Origin: Marinomonas rhizomae
GTDB taxonomy: Bacteria; Pseudomonadota; Gammaproteobacteria; Pseudomonadales; Marinomonadaceae
Length of the DNA stretch: 64,000 nucleotides
Assembly (NCBI RefSeq): GCF_003315485.1
Contig: NZ_QNSE01000004.1
Location: 186,001 to 250,000, forward strand
Direction of reading: 5' to 3'
This document shows, piece by piece, positions 27,266-36,899 of this stretch; the first letter of the stretch is position 1, and the number at the start of each line of letters is the position of its first letter. The notes under the pieces are model-generated. The model was not told the DNA's origin and ran no database searches. It saw only the letters and a list, made by a program, of their open reading frames with translations. The translations under genes and the position numbers were made by a program.

Positions 27266-27656
27266 AAGGTTGGGGTCAGAGCAAAAATAGGCTAAACATT
27301 ATCGGCAACTTTCGCTGATCTATAGGTGTTTTTGGTTCTTTTAGTTCATCAAAGAAAACTATTTCTTAAACTATTTCTTGATCTGACCCCAACCATCCTA
27401 GGTGTTTTTGGTTCTTTTAGTTCATCAAAGAAAACTATTTCTTAAACTATTTCTTGATCTGACCCCAACCATCCTTGGTCTCTTAGTCTACGTTGTCGGG
27501 CTAAAGCCGCGACCTACAAAAACCAATCACTTGTAGGTCGGCATTTATGCCGACAAAAAATTTAAACACAACAAATTACGTCTTGTTGGGCTGTGATCAA
27601 AAAGGGGTTCGATCCCTTAGTATTTCGAGCATCCGGTCAATACAGGCTCAAACGAT
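27266..27656 (+). repeat. Composite intergenic repeat B, unit 2
   Basis: Second, directly adjacent copy, 391 bp, longer because of an internal 76-bp duplication. The bounding arms are GGTTGGGGTCAGA (27268-27280) and TCTGACCCCAACC (27382-27394 and 27458-27470): both arms changed compared with unit 1, so pairing is kept. Confidence 0.8.
27324..27475 (+). repeat. Perfect 76-bp tandem duplication
   Basis: 27324-27399 and 27400-27475 are identical by eye, starting AGGTGTTTTTGG and ending CCCCAACCATCCT. A recent slippage or recombination product within repeat B. Confidence 0.85.
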
Positions 27657-27661
27657 CAAAA

Positions 27662-27742
27662 GAGATTAACCCCATCCTCCGCCTTCCCCTTGAAGACAAA
27701 AGGGGAAGGAACTTAGTGATTTGTAAACGTTACCTTATGCGC
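27662..27742 (+). repeat. Dispersed repeat C, uninterrupted copy
   Basis: About 80 bases from AGATTAACCCCATCCTCCGC on. The same sequence recurs at 28021-28053 and continues at 29753-29818, where the insertion sequence splits it. This copy therefore shows the pre-insertion site. Confidence 0.75.
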
Positions 27743-27930
27743 TTGAAATCCCGATGAAGTTAGTTCGACGCAACAGAGTTGCGCGACTTTATGGCGTTTC
27801 AGAGTCAGTTAAAAATATCCTTCCTAAAAACCCCAAAAACAATCTATGCCTTACGATATAAATCGTCTTGCAAAACATAACTTTAAATAAGATGAGTGAG
27901 ACGTTTGGGCGAAAGCCCGATAAAGAGACC

Positions 27931-28017
27931 TTTTGGTTACTTTTGCGGCTCTGGGCAAAAGTTACACGCCCAGCGGGGCGGAATAAAGGTCGGGAATACA
28001 AAGCGTTTGAATGGAAT
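27931..28017 (+). repeat. Dispersed intergenic repeat A, copy 2
   Basis: Matches 26010-26095. It lies between the intact and IS-interrupted copies of repeat C. The DNA from 26931 to 28053 holds only repeats; no gene is supported. Confidence 0.7.
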
Positions 28018-28053
28018 CAAAGATTAACCCCATCCTCCGCCTTCCCCTTGAAG

Positions 28054-29752
28054 GGGGTGTCGCAGAAGGGGTAAGTGACTTTATAATTATTGGCAATCAT
28101 ACAAAACTACATAGACGACTATGACTTCAAATTCTCGCCTCAAAGCTCACAGGGAAAAGCAATTCGACTTATTCAGTGAGCGCAGTAACGCCAAGCAGAA
28201 AAAAACAACACGTTTGCAGAATCGCGTTGTTTTTGTCGATCCCGACCCAAATGATTTATACCTTGGAATGACGACTCTTAAAGACCATCTCAAAGAACTA
28301 AAGCAAACCTCTCCTCTTATTATTAGGTCTTTTTTGTCTGAGTTGGATTGGTCGTCTTTTATTGAATCATACAAGCCTGGAGGCGCACCGCCTTATGCTC
28401 CATGGTCTATGCTAGGGCTTATTTTATATGGACTAATGAATGGGCAATCTTCGCTTAGGCAATTAGAAAATTTGGCTCGCCTTGATCTTGGTGGAATGTG
28501 GGTAAGCGGTGGTATCTATCCAGACCATGCAACGATAGGACGTTTTATTTTAGTGCATCAAGAACGATTAAGTGTTGAATTTTTTGAAGCCGTAACACGG
28601 TCTATTTTGGAAAAAACAGGTTCTAAAACTCATTCTGTTGCAGGAGACGGAACCGTCATAGAGGCCGCGTGCTCACGTTATCGATTGCTTAAGAAGGAGG
28701 CGATGGCAGAGCGTGCTTTATCATTAGAAAAAGCGGCAAAAGCCAACTCGGAGAACTTAAAAAAGCAGCGTAAATCAGAGCAGGCGAATGAAGCCAACAA
28801 TCTATTGAAAACACGGATTGAAGCAAGAGAAGCGAAAGGAAGGAGTTCTAATGGCATTAGCATCAACCCATTAGAACCAGAAGCGGTTGTCCAACCACAA
28901 AAGCACAGTGGTTATTCTGCTTCCTATAAGCCGTCTGTCTTAGCAAATGAGTATCGAATTGTTGTGGCTCAAACGATTCACCCTTCCGCCGAAGTCTCGG
29001 TCATCCCTGAGTTATTGGATCAATGTGTGTCGTTATCAGGAGAAACACCTAATGAACTGATGTTAGACGCAGGATACTTTTGTGATCAGATCGTTAAAGA
29101 GTCTCTTGAGCGAGAAATCAGTTTACTCTGCCCAGAAGGAAATGATGGTGGCAGACCCAAACAGTACCGACGCTATCCCAAAAGCCAATTTATCTATAAC
29201 GAACTAGAAAACCATTATCTCTGTCCTGCAGGCCATGAAATGCGGCCTATCTCGTTTTACAAAGGGACGGATAAGTACAAAGGTTATGTTCTATATGGAA
29301 CGCCCAACTGTAAAACCTGCCCGCTGAAAGAAAAATGCACGAAAAGCCAGAATGGAAGACAAGTAAAGCGTTATCCTAGTGATGAAATGAAGGACGCGCT
29401 TAGGCAAGTCATGCTACAGCCCAAAGCACAGCAGCGCTTTAAATATCGAAAGGCGATGGTGGAACCTGTCTTCTCGGTTTTGCGAGGTGTTCATGGGTTG
29501 ACCCGTTTTAAGAGGAATGGGCTAAAAGCGGTTAAACTAGAGTTCGCACTGCATATACTGGCCTATAATCTAAGCCGTTTAATCGCGCTTCTGGCCATTT
29601 TATCGAGTTTTTGTCTCATACTAATCCTCATGTATGAGGTTTTAGTAAGAAAAGATCATTACCAAATAAAACTATGGAATTATCAATTTACTGGCTAAAT
29701 AGGCCGGTTAGTAAAGTGATAATCCATTAAAAATCCCCTTCTGCGACACCCT
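28054..29752 (+). mobile_element. IS1182-type insertion sequence, complete
   Basis: About 1.7 kb. Terminal inverted repeats are GGGTGTCGCAGAAGGGG (28055-28071) and its exact complement (29735-29751). CTTGAAG flanks both ends (28047-28053 and 29753-29759), consistent with a target duplication of up to seven bases, and the intact repeat C copy at 27662 supplies the empty site. One full-length transposase gene lies inside, so the element may be active. Confidence 0.85.
28121..29698 (+). CDS. IS1182 family transposase
   Basis: 525 aa. The N-terminal DUF772-type domain (YAPWSMLGLILYGLMNGQSS, about 91-110) is followed by a DDE/IS4-like catalytic region: first Asp in SVAGDGTVIEA (about 169-179), second in LMLDAGYF (about 315-322), and a Glu in KAMVEPVFSVLRGVHGL (about 444-460). 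A Cys-rich insert (CPAGHE, CKTCPLKEKC) lies between. Length is normal for the family and no stop or frameshift is present. Confidence 0.93.
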   Translation: MTSNSRLKAHREKQFDLFSERSNAKQKKTTRLQNRVVFVDPDPNDLYLGMTTLKDHLKELKQTSPLIIRSFLSELDWSSFIESYKPGGAPPYAPWSMLGLILYGLMNGQSSLRQLENLARLDLGGMWVSGGIYPDHATIGRFILVHQERLSVEFFEAVTRSILEKTGSKTHSVAGDGTVIEAACSRYRLLKKEAMAERALSLEKAAKANSENLKKQRKSEQANEANNLLKTRIEAREAKGRSSNGISINPLEPEAVVQPQKHSGYSASYKPSVLANEYRIVVAQTIHPSAEVSVIPELLDQCVSLSGETPNELMLDAGYFCDQIVKESLEREISLLCPEGNDGGRPKQYRRYPKSQFIYNELENHYLCPAGHEMRPISFYKGTDKYKGYVLYGTPNCKTCPLKEKCTKSQNGRQVKRYPSDEMKDALRQVMLQPKAQQRFKYRKAMVEPVFSVLRGVHGLTRFKRNGLKAVKLEFALHILAYNLSRLIALLAILSSFCLILILMYEVLVRKDHYQIKLWNYQFTG

Positions 29753-29963
29753 CTTGAAGACAAAAGGGGAAGGGACTTAGTCATTAGTAATCGTTACCTT
29801 CTGCGCTAACAATTCGGCGAAAGTGTCTTCGTCAGCATCCGCGACATGCCTGTCGCAATTCGTCGCTTTTAGTCTACCTCTAGTCGTTTCCAGCCACCTG
29901 CCACCTGTAGCGAAAAATTACACTGAGTTCATTGAAGTTTTACCCAGTAGGTAAGGAAAAACA

Positions 29964-30941
29964 ATGAACGCAGCAGAGCTACACGACAAGTCCATTATTA
30001 TTGACGGTTTGATTTGTGCGAAGTGGAATCGTGAGTTATTCGAAGACATGGCAAAGGGCAAGCTGACGGCAGCAAATTGCACCGTGTCGTTTTGGGAAAA
30101 CTTCGAAGGTACGGTTCGCAATGTGGTTGAGATGAATCAGTTGATTGAAGCCAATAGCGACCTGCTGACTAAGGTTTACACCACGAAAGACATTCAACGC
30201 GCCAAAGCCGAAGGTAAAACGGGTGTGATGATGGGTTTTCAAAATGCGCATGCGTTTGAAGATCAAATTGGGTATGTACAGATTTTTAAAGACCTTGGCG
30301 TGGGCATTGTACAGATGTGCTACAACACACAAAATTTGGTTGGCACGGGTTGTTATGAACGCGACGGCGGTTTGTCTGGCTATGGCCGCGAGATTGTGGC
30401 GGAGATGAACCGTGTCGGTATGTTGTGTGATTTATCTCACGTTGGGCCAAATACCGCCAAGGAAGTCATCATCGAATCGAAAAAACCTGTGGCGTACTCT
30501 CATTGTTTGCCCGCTGGGCTAAAAGAACACCCACGTAATCGCACAGACGAAGAGCTTAAGTTTATTGCTGACAATGGCGGTTTTGTCGGTGTCACCATGT
30601 TTGCGCCATTCTTAAAAGCCGGTATTAACGCCACCATTGACGATTATGTGGAGGCGATTCAATACATCTACAACATCGTTGGTGAAGACGCGATCGGTAT
30701 TGGTACTGACTTTACTCAAGGCCACGGTTATGACTTCTTTGAATACCTAACGCATGACAAAGGTTATGCCCGCCGCTTGACGCGCTTTGGCGAGATTATT
30801 AATCCGCTTGGTATGCGCACCGTTGGTGACTTCCCAAACTTGACTGAAGCCTTGCTGAAGCATGGTTTTAGCGAGCGTCAGGTTGTCAAAATTATGGGTG
30901 AGAATTGGGTCTCATTGTTAAAAAATGTTTGGGGAGAATAA
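29964..30941 (+). CDS. Membrane dipeptidase family (M19) hydrolase
   Basis: 325 aa, like the dipeptidase next to dgcAB in Pseudomonas (PA5396 type). Renal-dipeptidase-fold features: IIIDGLICAKWNRELFED near the start, MGFQNAHAFEDQI (about 90-102), LCDLSHVGPNTAKEVI (about 154-169), SHCLPAG (about 178-184) and IGIGTDFTQGHG (about 245-256). The first gene of the dimethylglycine operon. The actual substrate is not known; the conserved link to DgcAB suggests a role with a glycine-betaine-related dipeptide or amide. Confidence 0.88.
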   Translation: MNAAELHDKSIIIDGLICAKWNRELFEDMAKGKLTAANCTVSFWENFEGTVRNVVEMNQLIEANSDLLTKVYTTKDIQRAKAEGKTGVMMGFQNAHAFEDQIGYVQIFKDLGVGIVQMCYNTQNLVGTGCYERDGGLSGYGREIVAEMNRVGMLCDLSHVGPNTAKEVIIESKKPVAYSHCLPAGLKEHPRNRTDEELKFIADNGGFVGVTMFAPFLKAGINATIDDYVEAIQYIYNIVGEDAIGIGTDFTQGHGYDFFEYLTHDKGYARRLTRFGEIINPLGMRTVGDFPNLTEALLKHGFSERQVVKIMGENWVSLLKNVWGE

Positions 30942-30943
30942 TT

Positions 30944-31489
30944 ATGGGAACTCATGCGCCAGAAATGCCAATAGTAGTAGACGATGAAACGGGCGTTTGG
31001 ACGACGGATGCACTACCGATGTTGTATGTGCCGCGTCACTTTTTTGTCAATAATCATATGGGGATTGAAGACGAAATTGGAGCTGAACGTTATGCCGAGA
31101 TCCTTTATAAAGCGGGTTACAAGTCAGCCTATTTTTGGTGTGAGCAAGAGTCAGCGTGCCACGGTATTTATGGCGAGGAGATTTGGCACCATTATTTGCA
31201 GCGTTTATCTCAGCGCGGTTGGGGCTTCTTTATTACCGAAGAATTAGATGTAGAAAAAGGCACAGCAAAAGTACGCCTGGAAAACTCGGCTTTTGTTTAT
31301 CACTACGAAAAGATCCACGGTAAAAAGGTCCACCGCAAGGTGGATTATATGTTTACGGGGTGGTTTTCAGGCGCACTGGATCAAATTTTAGAAAGTAAAG
31401 GAATGCCAATTCGAACCAAAGCAGTACAAACCCAGAGTGCAGCGGAGGAAGGGTTTAGCGTCGGTTATTTTGATATATCTCCACTCTAA
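30944..31489 (+). CDS. DUF5943 family protein (PA5397-like)
   Basis: 181 aa from the ATG just after GGGGAGAA; two bases separate it from the dipeptidase stop. The same family sits between the dipeptidase and dgcA in Pseudomonas glycine betaine catabolism clusters. It contains a V4R/haem-NO-binding-like fold hint (GAERYAEILYKAGYKSAYFW, then ESACHGIYGEEIWHHYL), but no established function. Soluble, no signal peptide. Confidence 0.8.
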   Translation: MGTHAPEMPIVVDDETGVWTTDALPMLYVPRHFFVNNHMGIEDEIGAERYAEILYKAGYKSAYFWCEQESACHGIYGEEIWHHYLQRLSQRGWGFFITEELDVEKGTAKVRLENSAFVYHYEKIHGKKVHRKVDYMFTGWFSGALDQILESKGMPIRTKAVQTQSAAEEGFSVGYFDISPL

Positions 31490-31569
31490 TTGAGAAAAGA
31501 GCGCGGGCAGGTGCTCTTTCTTTTTATGATCCATTTTTTTACGTTTTGCCAGTTAGGCGGGGTTTTGTT

Positions 31570-33636
31570 ATGTCCCAATATGATGTGTTGTTCGAACCAC
31601 TCAAGATCAATAAATTAACCATCCGCAATCGTATTGTGAGTACGGCACACGCCGAGGTGTATGCTACCGATGGGGGCATGACGACAGATCGTTATGTAAA
31701 GTATTACGAAGAGAAGGCCAAAGGTGGCTGTGGTTTGGCTATTTGTGGTGGCTCTAGCGTGGTGTCGATTGATAGCCCACAAAGCTGGTGGAGCTCAGTT
31801 AATTTATCGACCGATCGTATTATTCCTCATTTTCAAAACCTTGCCGATGCGGTGCATAAGCATGGCGGCAAGATCATGATTCAAATTAGTCATATGGGTC
31901 GCCGTTCTCGTTGGGATGGTGAAAACTGGCCAAATCTAATGTCGCCTTCTGGTATTCGTGAGCCTGTGCATCGTGCGACCTGTAAAACCATTGAAGTAGA
32001 AGAAATGTGGCGCATCATTGGTGATTTCGCCCAAGCAGCGCGTCGTGCCAAAGAAGGCGGTTTAGATGGCGTGGAGCTGTCTGCGGTTCACCAACATATG
32101 ATAGATCAGTTTTGGTCGCCACGAGTCAATAAACGTACCGATGAGTGGGGTGGCACTTTTGAAGGCCGCATGAAATTTGGCATGGAAGTATTAAAAGCCG
32201 TGCGTGCTGAAGTGGGGCCAGATTTTGTGGTCGGTATGCGTATCACGGGCGATGAATTTCATCCTGATGGTTTAGGCCATGAAGAAATGAAGAAAATTGC
32301 GCAATACTACGATGCGACAGATATGGTGGATTATTTTGGCGTCGTGGGTTCGGGTTGCGACACCCACAATACGTTGGCAAACGTGATTCCGAACATGAGC
32401 TATCCGCCAGAGCCTTTTCTGTATTTGGCAGCAGGCATAAAAGAAGTGGTGAAAGTACCTGTCATTCACGCGCAAAACATCAAAGATCCGAATCAGGCGA
32501 AACGCATTATTGAAGCGGGTTATGTGGACTTTGTCGGTATGACGAGAGCGCATATTGCCGATCCGCACTTTATCGCCAAGATTAAAATGGATCAGGTGGA
32601 TCAAATCCGTCAGTGCGTTGGCGCGAATTATTGTATCGACCGCCAGTATCAGGGCTTGGATGTGTTATGTATCCAAAATGCCGCGACTTCTCGTGAATAT
32701 ATGGGATTGCCTCATATTATCGAAAAAACCACAGGTGCAGTTCGCAATGTCGTCGTCGTTGGTGGTGGTCCAGGAGGATTAGAAGCCGCTCGTGTTGCCG
32801 CAGAACGAGGCCATAAAGTGACCTTGATTGACAAATCAGACGAGCTTGGCGGGCAATTGGTGTTGGCGGCTAAAGCGCCACAACGTGATCAAATTGCCGG
32901 TATTACGCGTTGGTTGGTCATGGAAATTGAGCGTTTGGGCGTAGAGGTGCGTTTAGAGACCGCTGCCAGCGAAGAACTGATTAAAGAGCTCAATCCAGAC
33001 GTGTGTATTTTGGCCATGGGTGGTCGTCCATTCTTAGAGCAAAATCCAGAATGGGGAGCAGCAGAAGGTTTGGTGGTGTCCACTTGGGATATTCTCAGCG
33101 GTAAGGTCGAGCCGGGCAAAAACGTTTTGGTTTATGACACGATTTGCGAATTCTCTGGCATGTCGGCAGCGGATTACTTGGCTTCTAAAGGCTCATTGGT
33201 GGAATTGGTAACAGATGATATTAAACCCGGTGTCGGCATTGGTGGCACGACCTTCCCGACCTATTACCGTTCTTTGTACGAGAAAGAAGTCATCATGACC
33301 TCGGATATGTTGCTCGACAAAGTTTACCGTGAAGACGGCAAGTTGATCGCCGTGTTAGAGAACGAATATACGGCGAAAAAAGAAGAGCGTGTCGTGGATC
33401 AAGTTGTGGTCGAGAACGGCACTCGCCCAAATGAAGACTTATATTATGCCTTGAAAGCCAGTTCGTGTAACAAAGGTCAGATTGATAACGAAGCGCTGTT
33501 TGATGTGAAACCTCAACCTGTTCTTAACGATCAGAATGGTGAAGGCATGATCTTGTGGCGTTTGGGGGATGGTGTATCGCAGCGTAATGTTCATGCGGCG
33601 ATGTATGATGCTTTGCGCTTATGCAAGGATTTGTAG
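31570..33636 (+). CDS. dgcA: Dimethylglycine demethylation protein DgcA
   Basis: 688 aa. N-terminal old-yellow-enzyme/trimethylamine-dehydrogenase TIM barrel (FMN; DVLFEPLKINKLTIRNRIVS), a cysteine cluster CVGANYC with a later C in LCIQNAA (about 350-370), then FAD/NAD domains (VVVVGGGPGGLEAARVA, about 395-411). In Pseudomonas DgcAB converts dimethylglycine to sarcosine. The start was set at ATG 31570, after GGCGGGG, because the sequence then begins as in homologues. Downstream dgcB and two ETF genes complete the electron path. Confidence 0.92.
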   Translation: MSQYDVLFEPLKINKLTIRNRIVSTAHAEVYATDGGMTTDRYVKYYEEKAKGGCGLAICGGSSVVSIDSPQSWWSSVNLSTDRIIPHFQNLADAVHKHGGKIMIQISHMGRRSRWDGENWPNLMSPSGIREPVHRATCKTIEVEEMWRIIGDFAQAARRAKEGGLDGVELSAVHQHMIDQFWSPRVNKRTDEWGGTFEGRMKFGMEVLKAVRAEVGPDFVVGMRITGDEFHPDGLGHEEMKKIAQYYDATDMVDYFGVVGSGCDTHNTLANVIPNMSYPPEPFLYLAAGIKEVVKVPVIHAQNIKDPNQAKRIIEAGYVDFVGMTRAHIADPHFIAKIKMDQVDQIRQCVGANYCIDRQYQGLDVLCIQNAATSREYMGLPHIIEKTTGAVRNVVVVGGGPGGLEAARVAAERGHKVTLIDKSDELGGQLVLAAKAPQRDQIAGITRWLVMEIERLGVEVRLETAASEELIKELNPDVCILAMGGRPFLEQNPEWGAAEGLVVSTWDILSGKVEPGKNVLVYDTICEFSGMSAADYLASKGSLVELVTDDIKPGVGIGGTTFPTYYRSLYEKEVIMTSDMLLDKVYREDGKLIAVLENEYTAKKEERVVDQVVVENGTRPNEDLYYALKASSCNKGQIDNEALFDVKPQPVLNDQNGEGMILWRLGDGVSQRNVHAAMYDALRLCKDL

Positions 33637-33648
33637 GAGTAATAGATC

Positions 33649-35589
33649 ATGATGCTTGATTGGTTACCTCCAACTTTGATTGGTGTTTTACTTGTGATTG
33701 CCGCAATTGGCGCGGTTCGCCGTATGAATTTGTGGCGTGCAGGGCAGGCTGAAAAAGTCGATGCGCTGGCGGGGTTACTAGCCATGCCGAAACGCTATTT
33801 GCATGATCTTCATCACGTGGTGGAGCGGGATAAGTATATGTCTCGTACTCACGTGGCGACGGGGGGCGGTTTTGTATTGGCGATGGTGCTAGTGGTGTTT
33901 GTTCACCTGTTTGGCATCGACAGCAAGGTTCTCGCTTGGGCGTTATTAGCGGCTTTGGTGATGATGTTTTGCGGTGCGCTTTTCGTTTATAAGCGTCGTA
34001 TGAATCCGCCTTCGCGCCTTTCTAAAGGGCCGTGGATGCGCTTGCCTAAAAGCTTGCTGACGTTTTCGATTACTTTTTTCGTATTGACCTTGCCTGCTGC
34101 TGGATTACCTATTGTTGGAAAGCTGCCAGAGGGCTTTGGTGGCTGGCTGCTTACATTAGTCTTGTCAGTTTTGATCTTAATGAGTCTTAGTGAAATGCTG
34201 TTTGGCATGACATGGGGCGGGCCGATGAAACATGCTTTCGCTGGAGCATTGCATCTTGCCTTTCATCGTCGTCCTGAGCGCTTTGATGGTGGACGTTCTA
34301 CGGGGTTAAAACCTGCGGTTTTAGGTGAAGCATCACACGGCGTGGCGAAACCAATCGATTTTAAATGGAATCAGTTATTAGGTTTTGATGCTTGTGTGCA
34401 GTGCGGTCGTTGCGAAGCTGTGTGTCCTGCGTTCGCTGCGGGTCAGCCATTGAACCCTAAAAAGCTGATTCAAGATATGGTGGTGGGCTTTGCTGGTGGC
34501 ACAGACGAAAAGTACGCTGGCAGTCCTTACCCAAATATTGAAGTAGGCAACGCTAAAGGCGCGCCGAATCAAATCATTACTGACGGTTTGATCCATCCAG
34601 ATACGCTTTGGTCGTGCACTACTTGTCGAGCTTGTGTCGAAGAATGCCCAATGATGATTGAGCATGTGGATGCCATCGTTGATATGCGTCGTTTCTTGAC
34701 ACTGGAAAAAGGCGATACGCCGAACAAAGGCGCGCAAGTCCTCGAAAACATAATCGCTACGGATAATCCGAATGGTTATGCACCAGCGAGCCGAACCCAT
34801 TGGGCGGCGGATCAAAACTTGAATCTGATGAAAGATGTGAGACAAGCGGATGTATTGTTTTGGGTGTCTGATGGTGCTTTTGATATGCGCAGCCAGCGGA
34901 TTCTTCGGGCTTTCGTCAAATTGATGAAAGCTGCTAATGTCGATGTCGCTATTTTGGGTGATGAAGAATTAGACAGTGGCGATGTTGCCCGCCGTTTGGG
35001 CGATGATGCGACTTTCCAAAGCTTGGCAAAACGCAACTTAGCGACTTTGTCGAAATATCAGTTCAACAAGATTGTGACGACTGACCCACATGCCTTTCAT
35101 TGTTTGAAAAATGAATACGGTGATTTTGGCTCTGATGGTTTGTTATCCATTTCTGGGGAAAGTGTGGTCGTTTTGCATCATACGACTTTTTTGAATCAGT
35201 TAGTGAAAGATGGCCGTTTGCAGCTGGATACCTTTAAAGGTGGCAAGGTAACCTATCACGATCCATGTTATTTGGGACGTTATAACGGCGAGTACGAAGC
35301 GCCTCGTGAACTATTGGCGACCTTGGGAATTGATGTGGCGGAAATGGAACGCTCTGGTTATCGCTCACGCTGTTGTGGCGGTGGCGGTGGCGCTCCAATT
35401 ACGGATATCCCGGGTGAGCGTCGTATTGCTGATATGCGTATGGAAGATGTGGTCAGTACAGGCGCAGAACTGGTCGCGGTAGGTTGTCAGCAATGTACGG
35501 CCATGTTGGAAGGGGTGGTAGAGCCACGACCTGTTGTCAAAGATATCGCTGAGATTTTGGCGGGTCAGCTTATTGAGGAGAAACACTGA
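33649..35589 (+). CDS. dgcB: Dimethylglycine demethylation protein DgcB (Fe-S membrane subunit)
   Basis: 646 aa. The N-terminal third holds several membrane segments (DUF3483 type), then two 4Fe-4S motifs (CVQCGRCEAVCP about 248-259 and CTTCRACVEECP about 325-336), and two heterodisulfide-reductase-like CCG segments (DPCYLGRYNGEYEAP and RCCGGGGG; GCQQC near the end). It probably passes electrons from DgcA to ETF or the quinone pool. The stop overlaps the next start by one base. Confidence 0.92.
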   Translation: MMLDWLPPTLIGVLLVIAAIGAVRRMNLWRAGQAEKVDALAGLLAMPKRYLHDLHHVVERDKYMSRTHVATGGGFVLAMVLVVFVHLFGIDSKVLAWALLAALVMMFCGALFVYKRRMNPPSRLSKGPWMRLPKSLLTFSITFFVLTLPAAGLPIVGKLPEGFGGWLLTLVLSVLILMSLSEMLFGMTWGGPMKHAFAGALHLAFHRRPERFDGGRSTGLKPAVLGEASHGVAKPIDFKWNQLLGFDACVQCGRCEAVCPAFAAGQPLNPKKLIQDMVVGFAGGTDEKYAGSPYPNIEVGNAKGAPNQIITDGLIHPDTLWSCTTCRACVEECPMMIEHVDAIVDMRRFLTLEKGDTPNKGAQVLENIIATDNPNGYAPASRTHWAADQNLNLMKDVRQADVLFWVSDGAFDMRSQRILRAFVKLMKAANVDVAILGDEELDSGDVARRLGDDATFQSLAKRNLATLSKYQFNKIVTTDPHAFHCLKNEYGDFGSDGLLSISGESVVVLHHTTFLNQLVKDGRLQLDTFKGGKVTYHDPCYLGRYNGEYEAPRELLATLGIDVAEMERSGYRSRCCGGGGGAPITDIPGERRIADMRMEDVVSTGAELVAVGCQQCTAMLEGVVEPRPVVKDIAEILAGQLIEEKH

Positions 35590-36899
35590 TGAGTCATTTT
35601 TCTTCAGAAGACAGCTCTTTAGATAGCCTGTTACGCAGAGATCCAAGAACGGAGTGGATTGCTCGAAATCGCCTGCACCCTTTGCATAGTGCTGTGGCTT
35701 CCACCGGACAAGGTGAAGTACGCGGCCCGTCGGGGTTGTTGCGTAGGAATCCTCATGTTATTGGTTTTATTGGCCCGAATGGTATTAAACGTATTGATAG
35801 GGAGAACCTGTCTTCTGCAGGACTCAACAGTAAAAAGCGTACTGACGAAGCGAAACAAACACAGCTACCTTTGCAGATCGTCGAGAATCCGGATGGTTAC
35901 ATCATGGTGGTGGCGGATATGATTGGTGGGCGTTTGACCAGTCACGACAAAGATATTCTTGGTCTGGCCCATCAGCTGGTGGCTGAAAGTAACAGGAACA
36001 CAGTGGTCGTCTTGGTGTGTTTTGGTGAGAGCAAAGAAACGCAGTTTGATTTAGCGGGTGTGGATCGTTTGATTCATTTAACCGCTGACGAATTTGAAGG
36101 CTTCGCACCAGAAGCGAGGGTAGCTGCTTTAATGCAGGTCGAAGTGCAATATCAGCCAGAGCGTTGGTTGTTTCCTGACAGTGTGCATGGCGGAACGGAT
36201 TTGGCGTGTCGCTTGGCGGCTAAATTAGGCGAACGACCAGTTGCTCAAGCTTGGCAAGTGACAGCATCGACTACGGTGAGTCGTGGAGCATCGAGCAGTC
36301 AGGATATTCTGCGAGAAACGCCACGTATTTTGATGCTGATGGAAGAGTGTGCTAATGCGATTGAAGAGACTCGTCATCAGGTATTACCAATGTTCGTCGA
36401 TGGTATTGAACAAACACCTCCTAACTTGGTTGATCAAGGGCTAATTGCTGTTGATGCCAATGCGGTACCACTGGCGGAAGCTGAATTCATTTTGTCAGCA
36501 GGCAATGGTATCCATAATTGGGATCAATTTCATGCAACGGCTTTAGCGCTGGGCGCTACCGAAGGCGCAAGTCGTGTGGCGGTTGATGATGGTTTCATGC
36601 CGCGTGCTCGTCAGGTTGGGGCATCGGGCACTTGGGTGACTGCTCGTGTTTACCTTGCCGTTGGTATTTCGGGCGCGATCCAACATATGCAAGGAATCGG
36701 GCAGTGTGACAAGGTGGTTGCTATTAATACCGATGTTGGTTGTGACATGGTGAAGCGTGCCGATTTGGCTGTGATTGCCGATAGTGAAGAGGTATTGGCT
36801 GAGTTATCTAGACTGGCTGAAGAATACTCATCGCCTAAAAAACGTTTGTCTATTAATGAAGAGACTAAGAACCAAGAGGAGAAAAGCGATGCAGCCTAA
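35589..36899 (+). CDS. Electron transfer flavoprotein alpha-type subunit of the dgc operon
   Basis: 436 aa, longer than typical ETF-alpha (about 310) because of an N-terminal extension of about 90 residues, as in Pseudomonas PA5400-type proteins. The C-terminal FAD domain is clear: AEFILSAGNGIHNWDQFHAT, RQVGASGTWVTARVYLAVGI and GIGQCDKVVAINTDVGCDM. It should accept electrons from dimethylglycine demethylation. It overlaps the beta-type gene by 11 bases. Confidence 0.9.
   Translation: MSHFSSEDSSLDSLLRRDPRTEWIARNRLHPLHSAVASTGQGEVRGPSGLLRRNPHVIGFIGPNGIKRIDRENLSSAGLNSKKRTDEAKQTQLPLQIVENPDGYIMVVADMIGGRLTSHDKDILGLAHQLVAESNRNTVVVLVCFGESKETQFDLAGVDRLIHLTADEFEGFAPEARVAALMQVEVQYQPERWLFPDSVHGGTDLACRLAAKLGERPVAQAWQVTASTTVSRGASSSQDILRETPRILMLMEECANAIEETRHQVLPMFVDGIEQTPPNLVDQGLIAVDANAVPLAEAEFILSAGNGIHNWDQFHATALALGATEGASRVAVDDGFMPRARQVGASGTWVTARVYLAVGISGAIQHMQGIGQCDKVVAINTDVGCDMVKRADLAVIADSEEVLAELSRLAEEYSSPKKRLSINEETKNQEEKSDAA

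Noticed and set aside
36775-36888. N-terminal extension of the ETF-beta gene.
   Set aside because: The extra residues come from the alpha gene's DNA in another frame; ATG 36889 has a good ribosome site and gives the normal N-terminus.
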